Shown in pieces: positions 47,391 to 58,754 of a stretch of DNA of 64,000 bases (within the stretch, counting starts at the first letter, position 1; the number at the start of each line of letters is the position of its first letter). The position numbers and the translations under genes were made by a program. The stretch covers positions 744,001 through 808,000 of the forward strand of contig JAKSGN010000036.1 in the NCBI GenBank assembly GCA_024180945.1, in the 5' to 3' direction. The notes beneath the pieces are model-generated. The model made no database searches and was not told the origin of the DNA. It saw nothing but the letters and a program-made list of their open reading frames with translations. Source of the DNA: Macrophomina tecta. Taxonomy: Eukaryota; Ascomycota; Dothideomycetes; Botryosphaeriales; Botryosphaeriaceae.

Positions 47391-48663
47391 CTACTAGGGG
47401 ATGATCCTTGTTTGTTGAACTTTGAGTTCTCCGCCATCGGCTGCTCGGGGGCGTCACTTAACCTCTACCTCGGCCGACGTCGTCTGGCGCCGCCTTACGT
47501 TCAGCATCGGAGTTTCTTGTTGTTTGCTGGTGTGCGGATGCGGAGCTTTTCCTTCCCCGAATCCAAGTCGTCGAGAAAGTGACATGGACGACGCTGGCGC
47601 CAGAAGCTCGTCGGATGAAGCTTGTCTCTTTGGCAAAGTACTGGTGCCGCATGGGATGATAGCCCCAGTATGCTCAGCACACGCTTTGACTACCGGTGCT
47701 TCTTTTTGCAATGACTGGTTTTTGTTATAGATTGGTCGGCGGCACGGGATGCATTGAAGGGGCGTTATTCTTCTTTTCTTAGCGATACTTACGACCATGA
47801 GCGGCCTTTGCTTTTGTCATTGGGGACGGGTGTGCTGCGATAAATACCCTATGGTTGTCTTTGTTTTTCGTCCTAGTGCTAGTATTGGGGTGGCTTGTGT
47901 ATGTGGCAAGGGCCTGAAATAGCAGGCAAGAACGGTTGAAGGGGAGGAAGAAAGACTATCGGAAATGACAAAAACGGATTTAATATGACTGTGGCTTTTC
48001 CCTGCTGGGAGATTGAATGAAGTGAGGGGAGAGTGTGATTAGAGTGGTATTTATTTTCAGTGATTGGGTGTTGTCTTCGGTTGACAGGCTTGGTTCTGAC
48101 TCAGTCCCGCGCGACCATCTTAGCACGTCTGGAATCAGTACTTTTTCTATCTGGAGAAGCGGGCCAGAGAAAGCGGTAGGATGAAGGACCTCAGCCTTAG
48201 AGATGAGAGTGAAAGAAGCAAAAGGACTGATGGAGGGAAGATGGCGATAGTGCGCAAATGTGCGCAGTGGAAGAAGCAGGTGGCATGGAAGTGCCAGTCC
48301 AAGAGAACACAATATTGGTGGGTATATGAAATCCCTCATACTGCTCTTCTCAACCACCATCAAGCCAGCCAAGTATTCGATATCCTTGTCACCCGCGCCT
48401 TCCGCACGTCATACGTCCCGGGAATGCACACCGCAGCGCGTCCCGTCCCGTCTCATCCCAAACACTCACACCTTCATCAAGGGAAAAAGAGGCTCGAGTC
48501 GCGAACTGCAGTACGTTAAACACTCATGGAGAAAACCTACTTGCTCTAACGTATTATCGCAAATACACGATACCTCATCTTTTTAGTTTATAGCCAACCG
48601 AAACCCAATCCACATAAGAAACATCAACAGCAAGCAAGAAAAAGGCGAAACGCCCCAATAAAA
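47391..48663. other. Convergent 3' spacer
   Basis: The 1.3 kb between the ends of the glycosyltransferase (+) and the PLP enzyme (-) holds no gene that I can support. Confidence 0.5.
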
Positions 48664-50259
48664 TCACACATCCTCCAACCACTCCCCTCGCTCCAGCCTC
48701 TTACAAACCTCCTTCAAGACGCCTGCCGCCCACTCAAAATCCGCCATCTCCAAATACACCATCGCGCTCAACCGCACCCACCACCCGCCGCCGTACTCAA
48801 TCAGCGCCTGGAACCCGCCATACTCGAACACCAGCGTGCGCGCGACCCAGTTCTTCACCAGGCTCGGCACCTGCGCCCTGTCGACCGCCTTCTTCCGGCC
48901 CTCGGCCGCTGCCACCTCGGCGGCCGTCTCGCACGCGGCGAGCGTGACCGGCAGCCGCACGTTGGCGAAGAAGCAGCGCGAGAGCGTGTGCGTCGCGTTG
49001 TCCATGACCTCGGTGCCGAGCAGCGCGGCCACGCGCGCGCCGCCCTCGCGCGCCAGCGCCTCGCAGTAGGAGCGGATGGCCTGCTCGCCGCCCAGCGACC
49101 GCCGGTACTCGAGCGCCGCGGCGACGCACAGGAACGGCGAGTTGTCGCGCGAGCCGAAGAAGCCAAAGTTCTCCTCGAACGCCGATTCGTCGGCGGAGGA
49201 GGGCGGCAGCGGGTTGATGTACGGGTCGGTGGAGGTCGGGTCGGGGCGCGGCACGAAGCCGTGCGAGGTTGGGAGCGTGCTGCGCATGAGGTGTTGGTTG
49301 CGGATGGGTACGTAGAAGATGGCGCAGGGGCGCGGCGTGAGGAGCCATCTGTGGGTGGATGAAGGGCGCGGTGTTAGTGTTTGCTCTTCCCCTTTCTCTC
49401 TTTTTGGGAGGGACGTGTTTTTTTTTTTTGGGGGGGGGAAGAGGAGGAGGTTGGATTTGGGTCCGACTCACTTGTGGCAGTTGCTCACGAAGAAGTCCGG
49501 ATCCAGCGCGCCCAGGTCGAGATCCACCTGGCCAATGCCGTGCGCGCCATCGATCAGGCTCAGCACGCCCAGCTCACGGCACGCGCGCGTGAGCGCCTCG
49601 AACGGGAGCCGCACCCCCGGCAGGCTGACCACTGTGTCGAAGATGGCGACTTTGACGTTGCGGCCGGCGCCTTGCTCGCGCGCCACTACCTCCCGGAACC
49701 GCCGCACGAGCTCGTCGTCCTCGATAGGGAACGTGTACGAGACTTTGGCGCTCTGTGCTGGCGTCGTCTCGCAGATGTACTTGACCGTGTTCTCGCACGC
49801 GCCGTAGATGGTCGCGAAGTAGACAATCACGTCGCCCGGCGCGAAGACGAGGTTGCGCAGGACCGTGTTCACGCCCGTCGTCGCATTGGGCACGAAGACC
49901 ACGGTTGGGAGCGGCACTTTGAGGTAGGAGGCCATCAACGCGCGGGCCTTGCGCAGCTCGGCTGGGTAGGTGTAGCGGATGAATTCGTCGGGGCGGGCTT
50001 CGGCGAGGGATTGCCAGTGGTACAGGGCCTCGCGGACGGGCTTGGGGTAGGTGCCGAAGGAGCCTGGGCGAGGAGAGAGTTAGCGATACAGGATACTTCA
50101 GGTAATGGGTGAAGGTGGGGGCTTGCGGGGGCGATTGGCATTGGAATTGAAGTTTGTTGGCTGACCATGGTTGATGTTGATATAGTCTTCGTCGAAGAAG
50201 AAGTCCTTGCGCAGCTTGCGGCCGAACGGCGAGGCGGTGGAGTTGACTATCTCGCCCAT
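48664..50259 (-). CDS. Class V PLP-dependent enzyme, Egt2/LolT/isopenicillin-N-epimerase-like
   Basis: Three exons on the minus strand: 50259-50166, 50063-49472, 49348-48664; 456 aa. Fold-type I landmarks appear in order: ININHGSFGTYP at the N-terminus, VPNATTGVNTVLRN (phosphate loop), IFDTVVSLPGVRLPFE, LSLIDGAHGIGQVDLDLG with the PLP-contacting Asp and His, then DPDFFVSNCHKW, whose Lys229 (split by intron 2) is the expected Schiff-base lysine. Next comes RSTLPTSHGFVP. Close fungal relatives include hercynylcysteine sulfoxide lyase (Egt2, ergothioneine synthesis) and LolT of loline clusters, both C-S or C-N bond enzymes, so a lyase or desulfurase role is likely but substrate is open. No other secondary-metabolism gene is adjacent. 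A TATAAATT lies about 150 nt upstream (50413-50406). Intron 2 contains a G/T homopolymer stretch. Confidence 0.88.
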
Positions 50260-50949
50260 GGTGGTCGTGTAGTGTGATGCTGTTTAGATATCACGGGGTC
50301 CAGCTTCGCGACGAGGGGCAGCTTAGAAGATGACGTCAAGCTCGGCTCCCACTGAAGGCTAATGGGAAAGATGCAATGCATCAGAAGGAATTGACGGTTC
50401 CGGAGAATTTATACCCGGATTGCATGGAGGTTTGACTCCTCTTTTCCCAGTCCTGAGATCTGAGTCAGATGGCTACGTTTGGGGCCGAGAAGCGGAGCTT
50501 GTTGTCGCTCGCGGGTGCATAGGGCGCAGCCGAACGGGACGTGCAAGTTGCCGATAACCATCTCCTCTCTAGGTAAAGGCGTGCGGCTCGAGAGCTTATC
50601 CCGACGGCAGCCGGCTTCTAGATAAGGACGCAGGGCAGTGAGTAATAGCCGTGTAGTCGTTTTTTAGTTTATTTTATTTTTTTTCCTTCGTCATCTACCT
50701 GTCTTGTTCGACGTCCGGCACACCGTCTCTTCATTACAGTCATACCCAGATTGTCCAGATCCTCCGCAAATGGCCAAGCAGCCCGTCTACTCGGCCCCGA
50801 AAAAATTACTACGTACGAAAGTGGCCGCGCTGTGAGAAAGGAAAATGGAAAGGCAGACACCTCCAGGGTATCATTCTTTTTAAAACGAGAAAAGGGAATG
50901 CGCACGCTTCGAACGCCGTGAAATGACCCGCTGAAATGACATCGACTGC
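50260..50949. other. Spacer between two minus-strand genes
   Basis: This is the promoter of the PLP enzyme (minus-strand TATAAATT at 50413-50406) and the 3' flank of the upstream gene, with a T-rich tract near 50661-50682. No gene is called; a 336-codon minus-strand frame (50669-51679) lies mostly over the neighbouring coding exon in another frame. Confidence 0.5.
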
Positions 50950-52098
50950 TCAGATCCTGTTCTGGTACATGGCCTGGCTGGCCTTCACTCTCCTCCTGTA
51001 CTGATCCCTGAACCGGATGCGCCCAACAGTGCCATAGCCAACGACAACGAAGAAAGCAACAGCCCAGACGAGAGTGATGATCATGCCCACAGGGAAGAGC
51101 AGGGGGATGGGCAATCTGAGGCCGGGTACCTCCAAAGGCGCCAGGCGGTAGCCGGGGATGAGGAAGGACACGGCATTGGCAACGTTGGAGATGGAAGCGT
51201 CTGAGGCAGACGTGGTGTTGGTAGAGCGTTGAGAAAAGACACCGTTGAGGAACGAGGCCTGGGTAGCCGAGACGGTGGTTTCGAGAGGGGATTTGTCCTG
51301 AGGAGAGCGAGCGGTGAGCTTGACTGTCGGCACAAGCAGGTCCTGCATTTCCGGACTGCGAGGGTCGGTTAGCCTGGTCCTGAGCGGTGGGAAGTAGACT
51401 GATACTTACGCGGACTGAGTGCTGTCCAGGATGTTCTGGTTGACTTGGCCGACATACATGAGGACCTTGATCTCCTGCGGGCCCCCGGGACTTGACTGAC
51501 GCCGAGCAAGCGAGTCTTCCTCCGTCACCTCGATTTCGCGAACCTTGATCGGTGGCCACGCCAGAGTGGAGTCCAGGTCGCGTTTTGAAGGAGGCGCGTT
51601 TGAGGTATTGGCGGCTTGCACGGTGGCACTCTGGTAGGATAGAGTCATGCTGATGTCGGCAGCGGTAACGCCGGTCCACGGGTCGAAAGGAGGCGTCATG
51701 TTGTACATGCGGAGCTCAGCCTCGAAGACGCCAGTCCGGTTGTTGAAGAAGGGGATGTTGTAGCAGACTGCGAGACCGCTCGGGTTGTCCGGCTGCATGG
51801 CCAGACCGACCATTGCGGCGTCGCAAGCCGCCTTTGTCTGGGTGTTCCATTGCTGAATGTCGACGGTGCCGTTGGACGCGGGGGTAGTCGATATGCTGTT
51901 GGGGTTTGCTGTTGCTCCGCTTTGGCGAGCCTCCAGGGCGTTGAAGAACTCGTGGGCCTGCCGCATCATCGTGTCCTCGTAGCTTGGGGAGCGGCGGCGG
52001 AGGGCATGCAGGAGATGGCCCTTGGCAGACTTTGCGTGGGCATCAGCGACTTGACCGATCACGAGGAGGCTGGCGACTAGGCCAGATGGAAGGCGCAT
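50950..52098 (-). CDS. Secreted-type single-pass membrane protein, function unknown
   Basis: Two exons on the minus strand: 52098-51410 and 51355-50950, 54-nt intron with GC|T junction; 364 aa. An N-terminal signal peptide (about 1-20, hydrophobic and ending ADAHA) is followed by a Ser/Asn/Thr-rich luminal part with N-glycosylation sites and only a few cysteines, including the SGLAVCYNIPFFNNRTGVFEAELRMYN segment. A dibasic LARRQSS site near residue 200 could be cut by a Kex2-like protease. A hydrophobic segment (about 315-345, PVGMIITLVWAVAFFVVVGYG) with a basic tail gives a type I topology. I do not recognise the family. It looks like a Pezizomycotina-conserved surface or secretory-pathway protein. 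It is divergent from the pseudokinase gene. Confidence 0.75.
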
Positions 52099-53377
52099 GG
52101 TGGACTGTCCAGCAGCGTGGCTGGAGCTAATTAGGTAGGACGGAGGGAGAATGAACGTGGGTTTGGTGTATTACTACGGGAAGAAACAACGAAAGGCTGG
52201 CCAGCAGCTTACCCGGGAGACGGCAGAAGAGAAGGATTAGAGATGGCTCGTCGGGAGAGTGGAGGGATGAGGCCAAGAAGAGGCTGCATGAACAGCATGA
52301 CAATAACCGGTCTTGGACAGGTGGTGGAAACTGTCATGAGAGAGACTCAAGACACAGGAGCATCATGGCGTGACAAGCGCCGTCACGATGGCACAGTGAG
52401 GAATGGAAGTTGACACCGGGCTGCGACGCGGGAAGGCCTGGAGGTTGATGCGATGGGGCGGTGCGCTGATCGACTTAAGCTTCGGTCTGTGCCGGACAGC
52501 CGGCGGGCCTGAGCAGGCCAATTTTGGACGAGGGCCAGTGGAGGACGAGGGCGAAGGCTGCGGCGAAGCGCTGGCTGCGACAGCTTGGGCCGCGGACGCT
52601 GTCTCGGCGGCGGGCAGCAGCCAATGGGGCGGGCGCAGCGGGGCCCAGCACCCCGGGGGGGGGGGGTTTTCCAAAGCGCCAACGAGCTTCAGCAGTGTCG
52701 CACCCTTGCCTCCACGCCATGCAGGCTTCTGTGTGGCTGCGGCTCAACAGTGGGCTGGCCTCGTGGCGCCGCTGGGGACGGGCGCGGACTCGGGTGCAGG
52801 TGAGATGGGTCGCGAGAGCCGCGACGCGCGCATCCGCTGTTCTCGCTGCAGCGCATCGCATCGTGCCTGGCCGCGTGGGGTGGGCCCGACATGCATCGAT
52901 GAACGCATCCAAAAACACAGCGCATGCGCGGTGGCTGCGGCCGCGGCCGTCCACGCCCATCCCACCCGCACACCCTCGCGCACACGCCCGCCCGGCGCCC
53001 GTCTGCGGCTCCTCCACACGCAGCGCCCCGCGACTCGTCCGGCTGCACTGCGCTCTGCACCAAATCAGCTGAGCGCGGCAATTGCGAGCGCTCGGCTGCT
53101 GTCGCTGCGCAGCGGCGAGTTCGCGTGAGCCACGTAACAATGCATGTCGGGAATCGGCCTAGCCTCCCGTGCCCACCGCGTACTCGCCCAACTTCCAGCC
53201 CAACTCCACGGCCTGCAGATATCCTGCTGCCAGCGCATCGCCCACTCGAACCCCCAGCCCAATGCCCCGTACAACTACATCCTCCCGCGCCCGACCAGGC
53301 ACGCGCGCCCTTTCTCTCCGCTCTCCTCTCCTCCCGTCATGTCCACCGTCGCACCCGCGCTGTGAACCGGCGCCCGC

Positions 53378-53408
<31 letters not shown>

Positions 53409-53497
53409 AGTGTGTGTGATCTCCCCAGCTTCCCGGTCGTGTCTCCGCCTAGACCACCCTCTATCTCTCGTCCAATCGCGCTGCGCCCCCCGCAACA
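52099..53497. promoter_or_regulatory. Divergent promoter region with G-run and GT repeat
   Basis: About 1.4 kb lies between two divergent start codons. It contains a G run (about 52658-52669) and an alternating GT/GC tract at about 53379-53420. All frames near 52400-53150 are open by composition and on both strands, so I call no gene there. Confidence 0.4.
53379..53420. repeat. Alternating (GT)n/(GC)n tract
   Basis: Alternating purine-pyrimidine repeat about 80-120 nt upstream of the pseudokinase start codon, in a position likely to be promoter or 5' leader. Confidence 0.8.
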
Positions 53498-55546
53498 ATG
53501 CAGGCTTCACATTATCTGCCGGGCTGGCCGACCTCCCCGCCAAACTCCACCTCCAAGCACCCTTTCCTGCACCAGACCATGTCTGTCTCGAACTTCCGCG
53601 ATGACCGCACCTGGGACTGGCCGCGCTCGCCGCCCTCGCCAAGCGCCTCTTCCTCGTCCTCGGCCAGCCGGAGCATGACGCCCACCAGCAACAACCCGTG
53701 GGCCAGCAGCGTCAGCGTCGTGTCGCCCGACACCGAGAGCTCGTCCGGCTCGCCGCCTGGCTTTCTGCCCTGTCCCACGCCGCCGTCCTTGAGCCGGAGT
53801 GTCACACCAACTACCAGCCGTTGCGCGACCCCCGTTGCCCCCCAGCCCCTCAGCGGCCAGAAGCCCTTATTTATCACCATGGGCTCGCCCGGTCCCGCTT
53901 CGCCCACCGACGACGCTAAGCAGCAGCCGAAGTCCACGGATCTGGTACCGGCACCTACGCCTACCCCCAACCCCTTCCGGGAAAGCATTGGCCAGGGCGT
54001 CAGTCTTGCTCCCCTAGCGAACGCCATCCTTACTCCCGCTCTGGAGAAGCAGTATGTGCACCGGGAGTCCCCTACGCTCATCAGTCGGCAGGGCTGGGAA
54101 AGGTCCACCGGCCAGCGTGCCTACACCTGGGCCTTGGGCAATTCCAGGACTGCATTGCTGTTCTTGATGTGCGATGACATTGCAGCTTGGAGACGCGCTA
54201 GTTTCTATTGGCTCGAGGATTCGAAGCTCCCATTTCACGAGGCGGATTTGGAAGGTATTGCCACTAACCCGAAGAAGATTGTCGAGAACCAATGGCGAGT
54301 GATGACCCGCGAGCTCCCCCAGAACGGCCAGCACACCGATCTCCAGCCGCGGGAGGTTGTTCCCCTGAGCCAAGTGGGCGTCATCACTGCGCCAGGCTCG
54401 GAGAAGAAGAGTGTAGACAAGGTTCGCTGGATGGGTGACGACAAAGGACGAGTTTTTGTTCGCAAATCTTTCACTTTCGAGCGCCATGCTGAAAAGCTGG
54501 GCCTGCTCAGTCAAATCCAGAAGCTCAAGACTCTCGAGCATCAGAACATTGCCAGGATCGTCTCGTCTTACTCTCACGGCGCCACTGTTGGTTTCGTGAC
54601 CACCCAGGCTCAACTGACTTTGGAGGAGTACCTGCGGCACCCCATGGCGGCTACGCGACCTGGTCTGCTTTTGACGTGGATCAATGATCTAACTCAAGCG
54701 CTTGCTTATATCCATAGCATGGATATGATGCACCAATCCATCCGGCCGAACAAGATCCTTTTGGATGGATCCAGGATCCTGTTCTCGGCATTCGGCATCT
54801 CGACCGATGGTGCAAGCATCTCTCCTCGGGGCTCGCCCCGTAGTTATTCCGGCACCAACCTGGCTTTGCCTTCTAACAACAACATGAGACCTCTTAGCGA
54901 CGCAGCCTACATCTACGCTGCGCCGGAAGTTGTTGCGCGCCATGGCCAAGGCCATCGCTACCGCACCTCTGCCGACATCTTTAGTTTGGGCTGTGTCTTT
55001 TTGGAGATGCTGACTGTGGGGAAGGGCCAGACGGTGACTAACCTGCGTGGCTACCGTGCGCAATTCAGCCACGACCACTCGTTCCACGCCAACTTAGACC
55101 GCGTCACCTCCTGGCGCAAGCTGCTGTCCGGCCTGAGCAGCGGCCACCGCGACAACCGCATTAACTCGGGTCTCACCAACGGCGGCGGCCACCCTCTCAA
55201 GGGTGTTGGCGCGCTCGGCACCGTCGAGAGCCGCAAGGAGGACGAGGCCGCGGAATATCAAGCGCTCGAATGGGTCGGCGCCATGATGAACCCCGAAAGC
55301 GCCAAACGGCCCAAGATGCGCCGCCTCGCTCCTGCCATGAAGCGGCTCAACGACACGCGCACTGTGCGCAGGAGACGTAGCTTCGACGCCGGCGATGCCG
55401 CACAACACGTGCCGCCGCCCGCGCCTACCCCCGTAGCGGCTCCTCTGGCCCAGCTCCGGGGTGCGACCCTGGACTCGGTTCCGCGCCGCTGGGGTGTGAT
55501 GGCGGAGAAGGAGAGCTTTACGGAGGGTAGTTTGATCAGCTTCTGA
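53498..55546 (+). CDS. Predicted pseudokinase with Ser/Pro-rich N-terminus
   Basis: Intronless 682-aa frame. The start is either the ATG at 53498 (CAACAATGC) or an internal one near 53579. Residues 1-130 are Ser/Pro/Thr-rich and probably disordered. The kinase-like fold covers about 300-600: VFVRKSF keeps the ATP-anchoring Lys323, the region QNIARIVSSY resembles the alpha-C/beta-4 area, and APE is kept (475-477, with SADIFSLGCVFLEML after it). The catalytic HRD is replaced by H412-Q-S414, and DFG by S430-A-F-G433. The catalytic Asp and the metal-binding Asp are therefore both absent, so phosphotransfer is unlikely. A scaffolding or allosteric role is inference. The C-terminal tail is basic then Pro-rich. 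The gene neighbours a divergent membrane-protein gene. Confidence 0.8.
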   Translation: MQASHYLPGWPTSPPNSTSKHPFLHQTMSVSNFRDDRTWDWPRSPPSPSASSSSSASRSMTPTSNNPWASSVSVVSPDTESSSGSPPGFLPCPTPPSLSRSVTPTTSRCATPVAPQPLSGQKPLFITMGSPGPASPTDDAKQQPKSTDLVPAPTPTPNPFRESIGQGVSLAPLANAILTPALEKQYVHRESPTLISRQGWERSTGQRAYTWALGNSRTALLFLMCDDIAAWRRASFYWLEDSKLPFHEADLEGIATNPKKIVENQWRVMTRELPQNGQHTDLQPREVVPLSQVGVITAPGSEKKSVDKVRWMGDDKGRVFVRKSFTFERHAEKLGLLSQIQKLKTLEHQNIARIVSSYSHGATVGFVTTQAQLTLEEYLRHPMAATRPGLLLTWINDLTQALAYIHSMDMMHQSIRPNKILLDGSRILFSAFGISTDGASISPRGSPRSYSGTNLALPSNNNMRPLSDAAYIYAAPEVVARHGQGHRYRTSADIFSLGCVFLEMLTVGKGQTVTNLRGYRAQFSHDHSFHANLDRVTSWRKLLSGLSSGHRDNRINSGLTNGGGHPLKGVGALGTVESRKEDEAAEYQALEWVGAMMNPESAKRPKMRRLAPAMKRLNDTRTVRRRRSFDAGDAAQHVPPPAPTPVAAPLAQLRGATLDSVPRRWGVMAEKESFTEGSLISF

Positions 55547-58500
55547 GACGGGGCTAGGCATGCTACTGCCGACCTTCAGCCCGTTCCTTCTCCAGCCAAG
55601 CCCTGTCGTCCGTAGTCCGCCGCGTTTTTCATATCATTCTCGTTCTAATTCACTCTATTACGACTAACAGCGACACACCCGCCTAACGAAAATTTACCTC
55701 CAGACTACAATCACCACGAGCCACGCACGATGTTACACATTCTTCTTCACTTGCCCTCCTTTGAGATTTATTTTTTTTTTTTTTTTTTGGATCTTACATC
55801 AGCACCACGCATACTTTTAAACCATCCGGCATATTGCAGCATAACGCAGCATAGGCATAGCTTATCTCCTCCTCTTACTAAGATTTACCTGGGTCGGCCC
55901 ATCTGTTTGATACCCCTGCCAATATTTGCATATCTCCTTATTATCATCATCATCACCATCATCATCGTGTTCAGAACAGTAACACGTTTTCGTTCTCTTT
56001 GAGCAGGGGTCATACTTTACTTATGCGTCTCATATCGAATTGATTGGATGTGGTAAGTTGGAGGGCGGTATTCTTGGGCTTGGTATTATGGACGTAGGGA
56101 TTGGGTTGGGCTGGCTGGTTGCGCTAAGCTGGTTTATCGGGCACAGCACTTGGTTTGGATAAACCGTACGGAAGGGGTCGGGATGGAACGTAACATGTTT
56201 TTCTTGGGGGCTTAGCTGGCACGGCAAACCCGGATGCGCCGCCACTCGGTAGGGGCTGCTTGTTTGGGGTTTATCGTTTGGAGACGGGCTCGTTTTGTCT
56301 AGTCCTCTGACAGGAAGTTTGGCGGTGAGGCAAGCTTTGGGACGCGCATGCGCTATCGTAGATGGAACCAGAACACCCTTTTCACTTCTCTTGCAAGGAT
56401 GATACGTTTCTCGCACGTCTTTTTTTTTTATATATATAACCTGTAGATTCACGCTTATGCTCAAAGGGGTTAGGTGTGTGTACGTCGGTTCCCTTTCTTG
56501 GAGCGGATGCAGTGTCAGATGGGTTTTACATTCGGGAATTGGACGGGCCTTTTTGTTTTCAGGTACGGCGGGGCGGTGGTGGTGATGATGGACTTAGCTT
56601 ACATACACAAATATTTCTACGGAAGGATTTTCCAACGTGGTAGCAAGGAGGTGCTCTTCGGGAATAGTGGTCTTTCGTCGGACGTTGGAAGTTTGTTTTG
56701 GAACCGCATGAATTTGCTTCATCTGCAGACAGCCGGGGGGACGGTGGCAGGCACCACTTGGAAACGTGCTCATTTCGTCTGGCATTCGAGGATCTCGATT
56801 TCCAATTTTCAAAAAAAAAAAAAAAGAAAGAAAGAAAGGGGGGTACCGTCCTCGCTCGTCTTTGATGGTGCTACTTCATAAGCCGCGCGCTTCATGCGGC
56901 CGTATCTCTATGTAGTGTTCTCTTCATCCGGCACGCCGACAGTCTGCATCAGCGGATGACACTACTGCTCTTCGGCCCCACGAGACGCCGAAGTCCGGCA
57001 TCAGGCCTCGTTCCTGCGGCGCGCCACCATCAAGGCCCCGTGCTGTTCCATGGACGAGACATGCCGCGGGCTGCGGCGGCGGAGGCTGCGGAGGTGAGGT
57101 ACGCCTCCGCTCACGGGAAGACCGAAGAACGGCGAAGAACCGGGGTCAGCTTGGCGGCGCTCCTACGGGCAGACAGCGTCGGAGATGTCTCTCACTCCCG
57201 GAGAGAGAGAGAGAGACACTGGTTGAGCATCGCTTTTGGTGGTGGTGGGCAATCAAGGCAAAGGTTTCGGAGGAGCGGTTTTGCCTTGTGGTTGCGGACG
57301 CAGATCGGTGGGTGAGCGCTAAGCGCGTGACTAGCCGGATTCGGTAGGTTTACGTGGTGGCGTGCGGAAGTGGAGGCGGGCTGCACGCCTTTTTTGGGCG
57401 CCGGCCGTGGGGTTCGCTGGGGTGCGCTGAGCTGACGCGGTCTGGTAAGAGGCCCGAATGGGCGAGGTGAGAGCAAGGGCATGTTTTTGGTGAGGTTCCT
57501 CGCTCATAAAGCGGGAACGAGTTTCATGGGCACAGGCTTCGAGCACTGCATGATTCTCACGCCATGTGGAGATGACGGGAAGTAAAAATGCATCTTCTGT
57601 AACAGTGTGGCTACGTAGCCTTGACTTTTGGGTGGCTGTCTGTTGTTTTCTTTCAGGCGTTCCATACGTGCGCCTTTCGACATTTACCCATCACTTCAGA
57701 TGCGGCAGCGCATGCTCACTCCTTCTCTTCATTATTACACAGCATCTGCTGCTTCCCACATCGAGTGGTGTGCTGTTTGAACAAATCGGAGTCCCACCAC
57801 ATAGGCACAGTCAGAAAGTATTTGATTGCCTGACGAAACTAGTGGGTCTCGACGCTTATTCTGCCCAACTCTGGTCTAGATGCTTATTGCTCCTTGTCAT
57901 CAAAACAGAAGGGACGCTTCAAATATGTGCTGCTGCAGAACTGCTGTGGCGGCGGGCCGCATGGCCAATAATTAGATTAAGGACATGGGAATAAGCATCA
58001 TGAATTCACTGCATGGATGAGCCCGGCATGTTACGACAAGTAAAAAGGAACTGAGGTGTGGTGACAAAGCCGCGTGGTGCTTTGCTTCATACGCCTGCAA
58101 GAGAATTCCGAGAGATCATCGCTAAGGGTCCGCGCGTTGTGGAGGCGGAAATCTACTGGGAAAAATCAGTGAGCTTAGTGGGACCATAGCACCCCACCCT
58201 GTCGGAGCCAGTAGGATTCTCACCAGGTAAGAGGCTGGAAAATCATGATAATGAGATGAGCGACGAGAAAGATCTCGCATTTGCGAAGCTAGAAGTGATG
58301 GCTCACTCCACCCAAACAGGCTAGACCCAAACACCCAAGACCGCACGCTCTCTCTTCAGAGAACCGGGTCTTCTTTCCCAATTTTTACACTGCGCCAGTG
58401 GAGTATTGAAGGGACTCAGGCTCCTCCCGATAATGTCCAATATCCGGCCCATCCCAAATCCAGTGTAATTCCCATCCAAATCTATATTCCAAAGCCCATT

Positions 58501-58754
58501 TCTTCAGCTGTCCACGTCCTGATCAACCCGGCTACGACCACTTGCTCGCCTTGGGGCTGGCGATCGTCACCCTGCTTCGGACCGCACTGACCTGGAAGCG
58601 CCAACGAGTAAGCCGACGGCCAGAACGTGCTACCCAGAGTGATGCTGGAGCGAAAATGCGGGTGAGGCGGCAGCACGGGGAGCGCCACGTCCCTCGTATA
58701 TCTGGTATCAGTCGACGGCTTCGGCATCCTCTTCCCGTCCGACGACACGTCTGC
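55547..58754. other. 3.2 kb gene-poor region
   Basis: No gene is supported. A T run lies near 55769-55788, a T-run plus TATATATATA element near 56422-56439, and an A-run plus (GAAA)n-like element near 56810-56840. The candidate frames are short or compositional. Confidence 0.45.
56810..56840. repeat. Poly-A and (GAAA)n microsatellite
   Basis: An A run of about 15 is followed by AAAG/GAAA units and a G run, in non-coding DNA. Confidence 0.75.

Noticed and set aside
50669..51679. 336-codon minus-strand open frame
   Set aside because: It is a different frame of the single-pass membrane protein gene extended by its 3' flank; the spliced frame has a signal peptide and TM while this one does not.
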